Counted from the stretch's first letter, positions 25,801 through 35,282 are shown. The stretch is 64,000 bases of DNA from an alpha proteobacterium BAL199 (GCA_000171835.1 ABHC01000017.1:1-64000); one strand, 5' to 3'. Program-made: numbers and translations. The notes: generated by a model from the sequence alone, not told the origin.

Positions 25801-27597
25801 GTGAGCACCCTCGACCTCGGACTGATCGGCAATTGCTGCTTCGGCGCTCTCGTCGACCCGTACGCACGTATCGTGTGGTGCTGCCTGCCGCGTTTCGACG
25901 GCGAACCGGTCTTCGATGCGCTGCTGCGCGGGGATCAAGATGAGGCCGTCGCGGCGGGCGGGTCGTTCGCCATCGAACTGGGTGGCGCGGTGAAGGCCGA
26001 GCAGCGCTACGTTCCCAACACGCCGGTCCTGGTCACCAGGATCACCGCCGACGACGGTGCGGCGATCGAAATCACCGATTTCGCGCCTCGCTTCAAACGC
26101 CACGACCGGATGTTCCGGCCAACCACCATCGTTCGGCACGTGCGGCCGGTCGCGGGCTTGCCGCGCATCCGGATCCGGATTTCCCCGTCGTTCGGCTGGG
26201 GAAGTGCCGAGCCGCAGGTGACACGCGGCTCCAACCACATCCGCTGGGTCGGGCCGTCGCAGACCGTACGGCTCACGACCGATGCGGTGCCATCCTATAT
26301 CCTGGACCAGACCTGGTTCCTGCTGGACGCGCCGGTGTCGATGCTACTGGGGGCCGATGAGAGCCTGACCGACTCGATCCCGGAGACTGCGCGTGTGTTT
26401 TTTGACGACACGGTGCGGTATTGGCGGGATTGGACCCGATCGTTGAACATCCCGTTCGAGTGGCAGGACGAGGTGATCCGCTCAGCCATCACCCTCAAGC
26501 TGTGCACCTTCGAGGAGACCGGCGCGGTGATCGCCGCCATGACCACCTCGATCCCGGAGGCGCCAAACAGTCAGCGCAACTGGGACTACCGCTACTGCTG
26601 GCTGCGCGACGCTTACTTCGTGGTGCACACCCTGAACCGGCTGTCGGCCACCCGTACGCTGGAACACTACCTGCGCTACATCCAGAACATCGTGGCCAAG
26701 ACCGCCGAGGGCGCGGTGTTGCAGCCGTTGTATTCGATCACGCTGGATGACCGAATCGAGGAGCGGATCGTCGACACCCTGCCGGGATACCGCGGCATGG
26801 GGCCGGTGCGGGTCGGCAATGCGGCATATCTTCAGGTCCAGCACGATGTCTTCGGATCAGTGATCCTGGCAGTGGCACAGAGCTTCTTCGACACCCGTCT
26901 GACACGCATGGGTGACGAAGCGTTGTACCGGCAACTGGCACGTCTTGGCCGGGTCGCGGTGGAACGATTCGACGTGCCGGACGCCGGAATCTGGGAACTG
27001 CGTACCCGGGCATCGGTTCACACGTTCTCGGCGCTGATGTGCTGGGCCGCGGCCGATCGGTTGGCGCGCATCGCGACGGTGCTCGGCCTGGACGACGAGG
27101 CCGCGGACTGGAGGGCGCACGCCGAAACCATGCATGCCCGGATCTGCGATGAAGCCTGGAGCGACGAACTCGGCGGGTTCTCCGCGACTTTCGGCGGGCA
27201 GGACCTGGACGCCAGCCTGTTGCTGATCCACGAGCTTGGATTCCTGAAGGGCGACGACCCGCGCTACGTCGGAACCGTCGAGGCGATCGAGAAGGGGCTG
27301 AAGCGCGGCAACCATGTGTTCCGGTACGACGCACCTGATGATTTCGGCACGCCCGAGGTGGCGTTCACCGTGTGCACTTTCTGGTTCATTGAGGCGCTGG
27401 CCGCGATCGGGCGCAAGGACGAGGCGCGGCAGATGTTCGAAGAGATCTTGGCCTGCCGCAACAGCCTGGGACTGCTGTCCGAGGATGTCGATCCCGTGAC
27501 CGGGGAGTTGTGGGGCAATTTCCCGCAGACCTACTCGATGGTTGGGTTGATCAAGTGCGCGATGCGCCTGTCCCGACCGTGGGAGGATGTGGTTTGA
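25801..27597 (+). CDS. Glycoside hydrolase family 15 protein
   Basis: A 598-residue GH15-type enzyme (glucoamylase / trehalase-like). It opens STLDLGLIGNCCFGALVDP, the usual start of bacterial members, so the GTG at 25801 is preferred over an earlier GTG at 25726. The alpha/alpha-toroid domain begins around residue 220 with the signature NWDYRYCWLRDAYF, and the C-terminal GNFPQTYSMVGLI is typical. Cytoplasmic, no signal peptide. It overlaps otsA by four bases and is co-transcribed with it and glucokinase, so an alpha-glucoside such as trehalose or a glycogen-derived oligosaccharide is a reasonable substrate guess. Confidence 0.88.
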   Translation: MSTLDLGLIGNCCFGALVDPYARIVWCCLPRFDGEPVFDALLRGDQDEAVAAGGSFAIELGGAVKAEQRYVPNTPVLVTRITADDGAAIEITDFAPRFKRHDRMFRPTTIVRHVRPVAGLPRIRIRISPSFGWGSAEPQVTRGSNHIRWVGPSQTVRLTTDAVPSYILDQTWFLLDAPVSMLLGADESLTDSIPETARVFFDDTVRYWRDWTRSLNIPFEWQDEVIRSAITLKLCTFEETGAVIAAMTTSIPEAPNSQRNWDYRYCWLRDAYFVVHTLNRLSATRTLEHYLRYIQNIVAKTAEGAVLQPLYSITLDDRIEERIVDTLPGYRGMGPVRVGNAAYLQVQHDVFGSVILAVAQSFFDTRLTRMGDEALYRQLARLGRVAVERFDVPDAGIWELRTRASVHTFSALMCWAAADRLARIATVLGLDDEAADWRAHAETMHARICDEAWSDELGGFSATFGGQDLDASLLLIHELGFLKGDDPRYVGTVEAIEKGLKRGNHVFRYDAPDDFGTPEVAFTVCTFWFIEALAAIGRKDEARQMFEEILACRNSLGLLSEDVDPVTGELWGNFPQTYSMVGLIKCAMRLSRPWEDVV

Positions 27598-28964
27598 GCC
27601 GTCTGGTGGTGGTGTCGAACCGGGTCGCCCCGATTCAGGAAGGCAAGCAGTCGTCCGGCGGGCTGGCGGTGGCGGTGCTCGACGCGTTGTCGGAGATTGG
27701 CGGGGTTTGGTTCGGTTGGTCGGGCGAGACCTACGCCAGCGGGTCCAGCAAGGTGAAGACCGAGACCAAGGGCAACATAACCTACGCGACAATGCCGCTG
27801 GCCAAGCGCGACTACGACGCGTTCTACAAGGGCTATGCCAACGCCACGCTGTGGCCGCTGTTTCACTACCGCATGGAACTGGTCGACTACCACCGCCGCT
27901 ACGTGGTCGGCTACCGTCGTGTGAACGAGGAGTTTGCCGGCCGGCTGGCGCCGATGCTGGAGGCCGATGATCTTGTCTGGGTGCACGACTATCACCTGAT
28001 CCCGCTGGGCCGCGATCTGCGGATGATGGGGCACAGGAACCGCATCGGATTCTTCCTGCACATCCCGTTTCCACCACCGGATCTGCTGACCACCTGCTCG
28101 GACCACGCCTTCCTGGTTCAGTCGATGTGCGCTTACGACCTGATTGGCTTCCAAACCGAGAACGACGTGGAGAACTTCCTGTCGTACATCCGCAAGGTCG
28201 CCGGCGGGACAGTCGGGCGCGGTGGACGCTTCGAGGCGTATGGCGAGAAGTCGCGGGCCTGCGCGTTCCCGATCGGCATCTACCCCGACCGGCTGGCGGC
28301 CCAGGCGGCGGCGTCTGCTGATGCCCGCCAGACCAAGCGGCTGCTGCGTTCGCTGACCGGCAAGGACCTGATCGTCGGGGTCGATCGGCTGGACTACTCC
28401 AAAGGGCTGGACCGCCGGTTCGACGCCTACGAGACGCTGCTGGAGACCGCGCCCAGCCTGCGCGGCCACGTGACCTACATGCAGATCGCCCCGCCCTCGC
28501 GCTCCGACGTGCAGAGCTACCGGGAGATCCGCGAGGTGCTGGAAGGCAAGGCCGGGCACATCAATGGACGGTTTGCCGAGTTCGACTGGGTGCCGCTGCG
28601 CTATCTCAACAAATCGTTCCAGCGTGAGCAGTTGACCGGGTTCTTCCGAACCGCCCGGATCGGTTTCGTCACCCCGCTGCGAGACGGCATGAATCTGGTC
28701 GCCAAGGAGTACGTGGCCTGCCAGGATCCCGAGGATCCGGGCGTGCTGGTGCTGTCGCAGTTTGCTGGGGCGGCGGCCGAGTTGGATGGTGCCGTGACGG
28801 TCAACCCCTACGACACCGAATACGTGGCTGAAGGGTTGCAACGCGCGCTCGCCATGTCGATCGAGGAGCGGCGGTCGCGCTGGGCCTCGATGATGTCGGT
28901 TCTGCGCGCCAACGATCTCGGAGCCTGGCGGAGGAATTTCCTGCGAGCGCTCCGCAGCCGTTGA
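27594..28964 (+). CDS. otsA: Alpha,alpha-trehalose-phosphate synthase (UDP-forming)
   Basis: A 456-residue GT20 enzyme making trehalose-6-phosphate from UDP-glucose and glucose-6-phosphate. Motifs: [11 protein letters not shown] at the N-terminus, [22 protein letters not shown] and the donor-site [11 protein letters not shown]. The start is a TTG overlapping the GH15 stop (TTGA), with GGGAGG upstream; longer frames are not needed. No trehalose-6-phosphate phosphatase (otsB) is adjacent, so the phosphate must be removed by an enzyme encoded elsewhere or by a non-canonical route. Confidence 0.94.
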   Translation: MSRLVVVSNRVAPIQEGKQSSGGLAVAVLDALSEIGGVWFGWSGETYASGSSKVKTETKGNITYATMPLAKRDYDAFYKGYANATLWPLFHYRMELVDYHRRYVVGYRRVNEEFAGRLAPMLEADDLVWVHDYHLIPLGRDLRMMGHRNRIGFFLHIPFPPPDLLTTCSDHAFLVQSMCAYDLIGFQTENDVENFLSYIRKVAGGTVGRGGRFEAYGEKSRACAFPIGIYPDRLAAQAAASADARQTKRLLRSLTGKDLIVGVDRLDYSKGLDRRFDAYETLLETAPSLRGHVTYMQIAPPSRSDVQSYREIREVLEGKAGHINGRFAEFDWVPLRYLNKSFQREQLTGFFRTARIGFVTPLRDGMNLVAKEYVACQDPEDPGVLVLSQFAGAAAELDGAVTVNPYDTEYVAEGLQRALAMSIEERRSRWASMMSVLRANDLGAWRRNFLRALRSR

Positions 28965-28975
28965 GGAGAGGTGCG

Positions 28976-29935
28976 ATGGTCGAGATGCCACCGTCCTTGC
29001 TGGCCGACATCGGCGGCACCCACACCCGCTTGGCCCTGTCGAATGGGGTCGGACGGCTCCAGGCGCTGCAGGTCGTGCGGACCGGTGATTTCGACAGTGT
29101 CGAGCAGGCCATCGCCGACTATCTGGGTACGGTCGGACCGGACCGTGCGCCGCGATGGGCGGTGCTGGCGGTCGCGGGGCCGGTGATCGGCAACCGTGTC
29201 CGGTTGACCAACGCGGACTGGGACGTTGATGGTTCGGCGGTTGCTGGAACCTTCGCTCTGGAGCGGGTGCGACTGGTCAATGATTTCGCTGCGGTGGCTC
29301 GTTGCCTGCCGTTGCTCGGCGAGGCTGACCGGACAGCCATCGGGGCCTGGACGCCCGAGTTGCGCGGCGCCATGGTGGCGATCGGTCCCGGCACCGGGCT
29401 CGGTGTCTCCGGGCTGGTGCCGTATGGCGACGACGGCTGGCTGGCGGTGTCGGGCGAGGGTGGCCATGTGACCTTGCCGGCGATGACCGATGCCGAGGCG
29501 GCGGTGCTGGCAGTGCTGCGCCGGCGGGTGGATCACGTGTCGGCCGAACGGGTGCTGTCCGGCATCGGCCTGCCGGCCTTGGATGCCGCGGTCGCCGTGG
29601 TCGAGGGAGAGGCGCCCCGGGCAGATCGCGAGCCGGAGGCGGTGCTGGCGGCGGCCCACGCTGGTGAGGCGCGCGCCCGGCGGGCGATCGGGCTGTTCGT
29701 CGACCTGCTGGCGACCGTGGCGGGAGACTTGGCGCTGACCTTCGGGGCCACCGGCGGGGTGTATCTGGCTGGCGGCATGCCGCATTACCTTGGGGATCTG
29801 TTCGACTGGACGCGCTTCCGGACCCGGTTCGAAGCCAAGGGCCGCTCCAGCGCCTATCTGCGCGCCATTCCGACCGCTGTCGTCAGCCACCCGCAGCCGG
29901 GTCTACTTGGCCTTAGCGCGCTGGCCGCCGAGTAA
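28976..29935 (+). CDS. glk: Glucokinase
   Basis: A 319-residue ATP-dependent glucokinase of the bacterial Glk family. The phosphate-1 motif LLADIGGTHTRLAL, the VLAVAGPV segment, LVNDFAAVARCLP and the GPGTGLGVSGL motif are present. GAGGAGAGG before ATG fixes the start twelve bases after otsA. It would supply glucose-6-phosphate, a co-substrate of OtsA, from glucose released by the GH15 enzyme, which links all three genes in one route. Confidence 0.93.
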   Translation: MVEMPPSLLADIGGTHTRLALSNGVGRLQALQVVRTGDFDSVEQAIADYLGTVGPDRAPRWAVLAVAGPVIGNRVRLTNADWDVDGSAVAGTFALERVRLVNDFAAVARCLPLLGEADRTAIGAWTPELRGAMVAIGPGTGLGVSGLVPYGDDGWLAVSGEGGHVTLPAMTDAEAAVLAVLRRRVDHVSAERVLSGIGLPALDAAVAVVEGEAPRADREPEAVLAAAHAGEARARRAIGLFVDLLATVAGDLALTFGATGGVYLAGGMPHYLGDLFDWTRFRTRFEAKGRSSAYLRAIPTAVVSHPQPGLLGLSALAAE

Positions 29936-29945
29936 GCTCCGCGTT

Positions 29946-31205
29946 TCAGTCGACCAGGGCTTGATAGACGAGGTTGCGCAGTTCGCGGCGCATCGGCCAG
30001 GAAGAGGACGGCACCAACTGGGTGACCATGACCACCGAGATCTCTTCGGTGCGGTCGATCCAGAACCCGGTGCTGGCGACCCCGCCCCAGGCAAACTCGC
30101 CGGCGCTGCCCAGGACCTGTGCGCGTGCCGGGTCCAACAGGATCGACCCGCCCAATCCGAAGCCGATGCCGACCATCGGCATTTCCGAGAATGTGGCGGC
30201 ACCCATTGAGGCGATGTCCCCCGGCAGGTGGTTCATCATCATCAGGTCGACGGTCTTGCGGCCGAGCAGTCGGGCGCCGTCGAACTCACCACCCCGGCGC
30301 AACATCTCCAGGAACCGCAGGTAATCGGGGATGGTCGAAACCAGCCCGCCGCCGCCGGAATGCATGACGGGCATGCCGAAGAACCGTGCATCGGCGGCGT
30401 CAGCAATCCGCTTCATGCCGCCGGATTCGGTCTTCTCGTAGCAGGCGGTTGCGCGGGCCGCCTTGTCGTCGGGAATCCCGAAGGCGGTATCGACCATGCC
30501 GAGCGGGTCAAAGATCCAGTCCTGGAACACCTGGGCCAGCGGCTTGCCGGCGGCCACCTCGACCACGCGGCCGAGAACGTCGGTGGCGACCGAGTAGGTC
30601 CACTTGGTGCCGGGCTGGAAGCACAGCGGCACCGATGCCGCTTTGCGCGCCATGTCGGCCAAGCTGTCGCGACTCCGGCCGAAATCGACACCGGCCTTGC
30701 GATAGGCCTCGCCGATCGGCCCATCGTCGAACCGGCCGTAGGTCAGCCCGGAGGTGTGGGTCATCAACTGCCGCACAGTGACCGGGCTGTTCTGCTTCTC
30801 GGTCACCATGTCGCCGTACGGGCCGGAGACGTAGACCGGGGTGTCGGCGAACTCCGGGATGTACTTGGCCACCGGGTCGTCCAACTGGATCAACGCACGC
30901 TCCAGCAGCATCATCGCCGCCACCGTGGTGATCGGCTTGGTCATGGAGTAGTAGCGCGCGATATGATCCACCGATGGGGTCGGTGCCGCGTTGTCCGGGT
31001 CACCGCTGCCACAGGCGTCAAGATAGGCGATCTCGCCATAGCGCGCGACCAGGGTGGTCAGGTAGGGCACCTTGCCGTCGTCGACATACCGCCGCATCCA
31101 GGTCGCGATCCGCGCCAACCGGTCCGGGGCGAAGCCGAGCGCCGCCGGATCGGCGGTGCGGTCGGCGAACGGGGCGAGCGACGAATGGGCGGCGAGGGAC
31201 GTCAT
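29946..31205 (-). CDS. Serine hydrolase of the beta-lactamase class C fold
   Basis: A 419-residue penicillin-binding-protein/esterase-like protein. The nucleophile motif S87-M-T-K90 (RYYSMTKPIT) is intact, a YSVAT segment near residue 205 stands where class C enzymes have YxN, and HTSGL supports the family. There is no signal peptide, which points to a cytoplasmic esterase rather than an antibiotic-hydrolysing enzyme. The ATG used has GAGG upstream; the frame is open a little further. Convergent with glucokinase. Confidence 0.87.
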   Translation of the reverse strand: MTSLAAHSSLAPFADRTADPAALGFAPDRLARIATWMRRYVDDGKVPYLTTLVARYGEIAYLDACGSGDPDNAAPTPSVDHIARYYSMTKPITTVAAMMLLERALIQLDDPVAKYIPEFADTPVYVSGPYGDMVTEKQNSPVTVRQLMTHTSGLTYGRFDDGPIGEAYRKAGVDFGRSRDSLADMARKAASVPLCFQPGTKWTYSVATDVLGRVVEVAAGKPLAQVFQDWIFDPLGMVDTAFGIPDDKAARATACYEKTESGGMKRIADAADARFFGMPVMHSGGGGLVSTIPDYLRFLEMLRRGGEFDGARLLGRKTVDLMMMNHLPGDIASMGAATFSEMPMVGIGFGLGGSILLDPARAQVLGSAGEFAWGGVASTGFWIDRTEEISVVMVTQLVPSSSWPMRRELRNLVYQALVD

Positions 31206-31351
31206 GGTGGAACCTCGGGAGTGTGGACGAGACAGCAGCATTGAGTCCTAGCGCGGATCGGCTGCGGGGGCGAGAGCGGGTAGGGCGAAGGTGACGTGCG
31301 GCTTAGGAGATGATGTGTGCGTCCTTAAGCCAATCTTCATGGAATACGATA

Positions 31352-31359
31352 GAAACTCG
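31352..31359. repeat. Left 8-bp target duplication of the IS1595-family tIS
   Basis: GAAACTCG directly abuts the left inverted repeat and is repeated exactly at 35283-35290 against the right inverted repeat. Confidence 0.93.
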
Positions 31360-31383
31360 GGCGACTATGCACTTGACGACACC
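31360..31383 (+). repeat. Left terminal inverted repeat of the tIS
   Basis: Begins GGCGACTATGCACTT and ends GACGACACC; pairs with the reverse complement of 35259-35282 with three mismatches. Confidence 0.92.
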
Positions 31384-31407
31384 ACTCGGCGGGTGTAGTT
31401 AGAATGC

Positions 31408-32352
31408 ATGTCCAGCGACCTAACCCTTTTGGAAATCATGCGGCGCTTCTCCACCGAGGAAGCGGCGCGTGCATATTTCGAGCGGATGCGCTGGCCGAAC
31501 GGTCCGGTCTGCCCTCATTGCGGTAGCGCCGAAAAGAACTACGCGCTTACCCCCAACAAGAAAGCCCGCATCCGCGAGGGCCTGTATAAGTGCGGAACCT
31601 GCGACGACCGATTTAGTGTGACCGTGGGGACGGTCATGGAGTCCTCGCATATCCCGCTGCACAAGTGGCTGATCGCGTTCTATATGATGTGCGCCAGCAA
31701 AACGCAGATTTCCGCACTTCAGCTTCAGCGCCAGCTTGAGCTTGGTTCTTACCGGACCGCGCACTTCCTATGTGCCCGCATTCGGTACGCCCTCAAGGAT
31801 GCCGGCTCTGCTGGTCTGATTGGCGGCGAAGTCGAGGCCGACGAAACTTACATCGGCGGCAAGGCCAAGGGCAAAGGTCGCGGCTACACCGGCAATAAGA
31901 CCGCAGTCGTTTCGCTGGTCCAGCGCGGCGGTGAAGTTCGGTCGACCGTTGTTGCGGAGCGCGTGACAGGTAAGACCATCGATACCCTGCTCCGACGCCA
32001 CGTTACCGAGGAAGCCCACCTCAACACGGACGAGTCTCCCCTCTACAACAAGGCCGGTAAGCGCTTCGCTTCGCATGCCCGCGTGAACCACTCCGCCGAA
32101 GAGTACGGCTATTACGATTACCGCTCGGGCCGCACCGTCACGACCAATACGGTCGAGGGCTTCTTCGGCAACAGCAAGCGAAGCCTTGACGGTACGCACC
32201 ACAACGTGAGCCGCCAGCATCTGCACCTATACACGGCGGAACTGGATTTCAAATACAACACGCGGAAGTCGACGGACGGTGAGCGCACCGCCGAAGGCAT
32301 CCGGCGCATTGAGGGGAAGCGCCTGATGTATAAACCTAAGGCTTCGGGCTGA
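31408..32352 (+). CDS. IS1595-family transposase (ISXO2-like domain)
   Basis: A 314-residue transposase. An N-terminal zinc ribbon with C35-x2-C38 and C62-x2-C65 is followed by the DDE-type catalytic core: D145 (EVEADETYIGG), D208 (NTDESPLY), N247 (TTNTVEGFF) and K257 (GNSKRSL). Those residues fit the DDNK version used in the IS1595 family, with ISXO2-like family features. Complete and without frameshift, so the element may still be active. Its stop TGA shares a base with the ATG of the passenger gene, so the cargo is likely translated from the transposase transcript. Confidence 0.94.
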   Translation: MSSDLTLLEIMRRFSTEEAARAYFERMRWPNGPVCPHCGSAEKNYALTPNKKARIREGLYKCGTCDDRFSVTVGTVMESSHIPLHKWLIAFYMMCASKTQISALQLQRQLELGSYRTAHFLCARIRYALKDAGSAGLIGGEVEADETYIGGKAKGKGRGYTGNKTAVVSLVQRGGEVRSTVVAERVTGKTIDTLLRRHVTEEAHLNTDESPLYNKAGKRFASHARVNHSAEEYGYYDYRSGRTVTTNTVEGFFGNSKRSLDGTHHNVSRQHLHLYTAELDFKYNTRKSTDGERTAEGIRRIEGKRLMYKPKASG

Positions 32353-34775
32353 TGGCCCGCGTTCGTGTTGCGGAAGTCCGCACGGAGGTTCTGCTAACCG
32401 AACTGCTCAAGGCCCAGGGATGGGATTGTCGGCGTCCGCCGAATGGCGAGATGCTGCGCCAGCACGAATACAAAGACCATTCCCACCTGCGCGATGTGTT
32501 TCTGCACAGGAGCAAGGTGAGGATGATCGGGCATGGATTGCCCGAGGCCGTAGTGGTGGATCGGCAATCAATGCAGCCATTGATCGTGATCGAAGCGAAG
32601 GCGTCGATTTCAGACCTCGACAAAGCCCTGCGTGAGGCGACGGAGATTTACGGCAACGCCTGTATCGACGCCGGTTACTCGCCCCTCGCCGTGGCTATCG
32701 CCGGGACCAGTGAGGATGACTTCGCAGTTCGCGTCCACAAGTGGAACGGCTCGGCGTGGAAGGCCGTCACATACGAAGGCAACCCGATTGGGTGGATACC
32801 CAATCGTGTCGATGTCGAACGGCTCCGTGTGCCTTCCGCCACCCCCGAACTGCGCCCTTCGGTCCCTAGTCCCGAAGTGCTGGCAAACTTCGCCGACGAG
32901 ATTAACCGGCTGCTGCGCGAGTCCAACGTAAACGACCGCTCACGCCCCTCTGTCGTTGGCGCGTGCATGCTCGCTCTCTGGCAGTCGAAGGGCGCCCTCC
33001 GCAAAGACCCGCGAAACATACTCGGCGACATAAATCAGGCGTGCGAAAAGGCGTTCTGGAACGCGGGCAAAGCGGTGTTGGCCAAGAGCCTCCACGTTGA
33101 CGAGGCGAATGACAAACTGGCGGTGAAGGCGCGGCGGATTATCAGTATCCTTGAGCGCCTGAACGTCTCCGTTCTAACTGCCGAGCACGACTACCTTGGC
33201 CAGCTCTACGAGACGTTCTTCCGCTACGCTGGCGGCAATACGATTGGCCAGTATTTCACGCCGCGCCACATCGCGAGCTTCGGTGCCGATCTTCTCGGCG
33301 TTTCGATTGATGACGTAGTGCTCGACCCGACTTGCGGAACGGGCGGATTCCTCATCGCCGCAATGGAGCGGGTCGCTCGCGAGCATCAGATTTCTCGCTC
33401 CGAAATGGTCAAGCTGGTAAGCACCCGGCTGATCGGCTTCGATGATGAACCCATCACGGCTGCTCTTTGCGTCGCGAACATGATTTTGCGCGGCGATGGC
33501 TCATCTAGCGTGCATCGGGGCGATGCCTTCACGGCACCGGAGTATCCGATCGGCACGGCGAGCGTTGTTCTCATGAACCCGCCGTACCCCCACAAGCAAA
33601 CCGACACCCCTACCGAGGCGTTCGTGGAACGCGCGCTAGAGGGGTTGTCGCAAGGCTCGCGCCTCGCTGCGGTCATTCCCCTGTCGCTGCTGGTCAAGAG
33701 CAACAAGGCAAGCTGGCGCAAGGCGATCCTGAAGAACAACACGCTAGAGGCAGCGATCAAGCTCCCTGACGAGCTATTTCAGCCCTACGCGCAGCCCTAC
33801 ACGGTCATTGTCTATCTGCGGAAGGGCATCCCCCATCCGAAGGGCAAGCGCGCGTTCTTCGCTCGTATCGAAAATGATGGCTTCCGCATTCGCAAGGCTG
33901 TTCGCGTTGCGTGCGAGGGATCTGAACTTCCCAAGATGCTGGCCCATTTTCAGGCCGGAACGAGCGAGGCAGGCGTCTGCGGTTGGTCCCAAGTGGACGA
34001 GGACGCAAGCTTTGGGCCGGGTGCATATATTCCCGCCAAGGAAATGACCGGCGAGGAAAGCGACGACGCCACCCAAGAGGTAATTCGGGCACGCACATCG
34101 TTTGTCGCCTATCACGCCGCCGACCTGGTGCAGCTTTACACCGACAATCCGCTCGACGTTCGTGCAATGCGCAAGAGGCCGTGGCAGTTCCAGGGTGTGA
34201 AGCTGGGCACCGTTGCCGCCTATTTCGACATCTACTACGGACAGAAAGAACTCCACAGCAAAGATGGCCTGTTGCCGGGCCGCTCACTGGTCATATCGTC
34301 GTCCAAGTTCGATAACGGCTGCTACGGTCTCTTCGACTTCGAGCACATACTCAAACCGCCTTTCGTGACCGTGCCGGGCAACGGCTCGATTGCCTACGCG
34401 CATGTTCAAGAGTGGCCCTGTGGCGTGTCCGATGATTGCATGCTCTTGCTTCCCAAGGAGGGCGTGTCTCATTCGATGATGTACGTCGCCGCCGCAGCGA
34501 TCCGAAACGAACGGTGGCGCTTCAGCTATGGGCGCAAGGCAACGCCGGACCGGATTGCGGAGTTCCCGCTACCTCACACCGACGAACTGCTGGCGCGCGT
34601 TGACGAGTACCTTGCGCGAGCTGCTCGGGTTGAAGATCGCATGATCGAGGACGCAGAAGACGCGCTCGACAGCCAAACGGCACGCATGCGGCTAGCGGAT
34701 TTGGGGAGCGGAAAAGCAACGGCAGTTTCGGGGGCGGAATTGGAGACGCGGCTTGCAGCTATGATGGAGAACTAG
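32352..34775 (+). CDS. Single-chain restriction-modification-like protein with N6-adenine methylase core
   Basis: An 807-residue passenger gene. Residues 60-85 read as an HsdR_N-like nuclease core: D70 in PEAVVVD and E81-A-K83 in PLIVIEAKA. The N6_Mtase domain holds GQYFTPR (299-305), the SAM motif DPTCGTGGF (325-333) and the catalytic NPPY (409-412). From about residue 610 the sequence resembles a type I specificity subunit (VKLGTVAAYFDIYYGQKELH, PDRIAEFPLPH) followed by a long helix. The order nuclease-methylase-specificity is that of type IIG / type I-like fused enzymes. Whether it cuts DNA is inference from the ExK motif. The start overlaps the transposase stop by one base. Confidence 0.85.
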   Translation: MARVRVAEVRTEVLLTELLKAQGWDCRRPPNGEMLRQHEYKDHSHLRDVFLHRSKVRMIGHGLPEAVVVDRQSMQPLIVIEAKASISDLDKALREATEIYGNACIDAGYSPLAVAIAGTSEDDFAVRVHKWNGSAWKAVTYEGNPIGWIPNRVDVERLRVPSATPELRPSVPSPEVLANFADEINRLLRESNVNDRSRPSVVGACMLALWQSKGALRKDPRNILGDINQACEKAFWNAGKAVLAKSLHVDEANDKLAVKARRIISILERLNVSVLTAEHDYLGQLYETFFRYAGGNTIGQYFTPRHIASFGADLLGVSIDDVVLDPTCGTGGFLIAAMERVAREHQISRSEMVKLVSTRLIGFDDEPITAALCVANMILRGDGSSSVHRGDAFTAPEYPIGTASVVLMNPPYPHKQTDTPTEAFVERALEGLSQGSRLAAVIPLSLLVKSNKASWRKAILKNNTLEAAIKLPDELFQPYAQPYTVIVYLRKGIPHPKGKRAFFARIENDGFRIRKAVRVACEGSELPKMLAHFQAGTSEAGVCGWSQVDEDASFGPGAYIPAKEMTGEESDDATQEVIRARTSFVAYHAADLVQLYTDNPLDVRAMRKRPWQFQGVKLGTVAAYFDIYYGQKELHSKDGLLPGRSLVISSSKFDNGCYGLFDFEHILKPPFVTVPGNGSIAYAHVQEWPCGVSDDCMLLLPKEGVSHSMMYVAAAAIRNERWRFSYGRKATPDRIAEFPLPHTDELLARVDEYLARAARVEDRMIEDAEDALDSQTARMRLADLGSGKATAVSGAELETRLAAMMEN

Positions 34776-34779
34776 GCGG

Positions 34780-35214
34780 GTGCCATACGTCGGCTTCGCC
34801 TTTACCACCGCCGCGCTGGACTTCTTAGCTACGCTGCCGCCGAAAATTCGGAAGCAGGTCATTAAGAAGGCCAAGGCCCTGCATGCCAACCCGCATCCCC
34901 AAGGGTCGAAGAAGTTACACGGCGTGGTGACCGACGATGGCGATCCGGTGTATCGTGAGCGATCTGGAGATTACCGCATCCTCTATGTGGTTCGCCCCGA
35001 AGAGGTGATGGTCCTCGATATTGACCATCGGAAGGACGTATATCGTATGCCTCAGACCAAGGCAGAACCGGCCGACGAAATGAAAATGAAGGAAGCCGAC
35101 TTCGACGCGATCATGAGCAAGGCGCTGGGCGTCGCTGCTCCACAGAACAAGGACGATGAGCAGCCAGCTAAGCGGCTAAGCTCCTACCCGCCGAAGAAGC
35201 GCGGCACGTCCTAG
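34780..35214 (+). CDS. RelE/ParE-like protein with C-terminal extension
   Basis: A 144-residue passenger protein starting at GTG four bases after the methylase gene. Residues 1-90 resemble RelE/ParE/HigB toxins: KIRKQVIKKAKALHANPHP, a KKLHG turn, YRERSGDYRILYVV and a final VLDIDHRKDVYR strand, the usual mRNA-interferase fold. Residues 91-144 are an extra charged tail with a helix-prone segment DFDAIMSKALGV. No separate antitoxin frame is seen upstream or downstream inside the element; the tail could be a fused or remnant antitoxin. Toxin activity is not proven. Confidence 0.75.
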   Translation: MPYVGFAFTTAALDFLATLPPKIRKQVIKKAKALHANPHPQGSKKLHGVVTDDGDPVYRERSGDYRILYVVRPEEVMVLDIDHRKDVYRMPQTKAEPADEMKMKEADFDAIMSKALGVAAPQNKDDEQPAKRLSSYPPKKRGTS

Positions 35215-35258
35215 GCCCAAAAAGCCGGTGTTGGCCGGTTGTAGCCTTGCGCGGCCTT

Positions 35259-35282
35259 GGTGTTGCAAAGTGCATAGTCGCC
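35259..35282 (-). repeat. Right terminal inverted repeat of the tIS
   Basis: Reverse complement begins GGCGACTATGCACTT and ends TTGCAACACC's last nine bases TGCAACACC; matches the left end at 21 of 24 positions. Confidence 0.92.

Larger units (their letters stand above)
31360..35282 (+). mobile_element. IS1595-family transposon with restriction-modification-like and RelE-like passengers
   Basis: A complete 3,923-bp element. The ends are inverted repeats matching at 21 of 24 bases (first 15 identical, GGCGACTATGCACTT). An exact 8-bp target duplication (GAAACTCG) flanks it; 8-bp duplications are normal for the IS1595 family. Inside are three genes in one direction: transposase, a single-chain restriction-modification-like protein overlapping it by one base, and a RelE/ParE-like protein four bases later. 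IS1595-family members with passenger genes are known as transporter IS. The flanking duplication is unmutated, so the insertion is probably recent. Confidence 0.93.

Noticed and set aside
29946-31205. Beta-lactamase resistance gene
   Set aside because: The SxxK motif is present but there is no signal peptide, and the family is dominated by cytoplasmic esterases and related hydrolases; resistance cannot be claimed.
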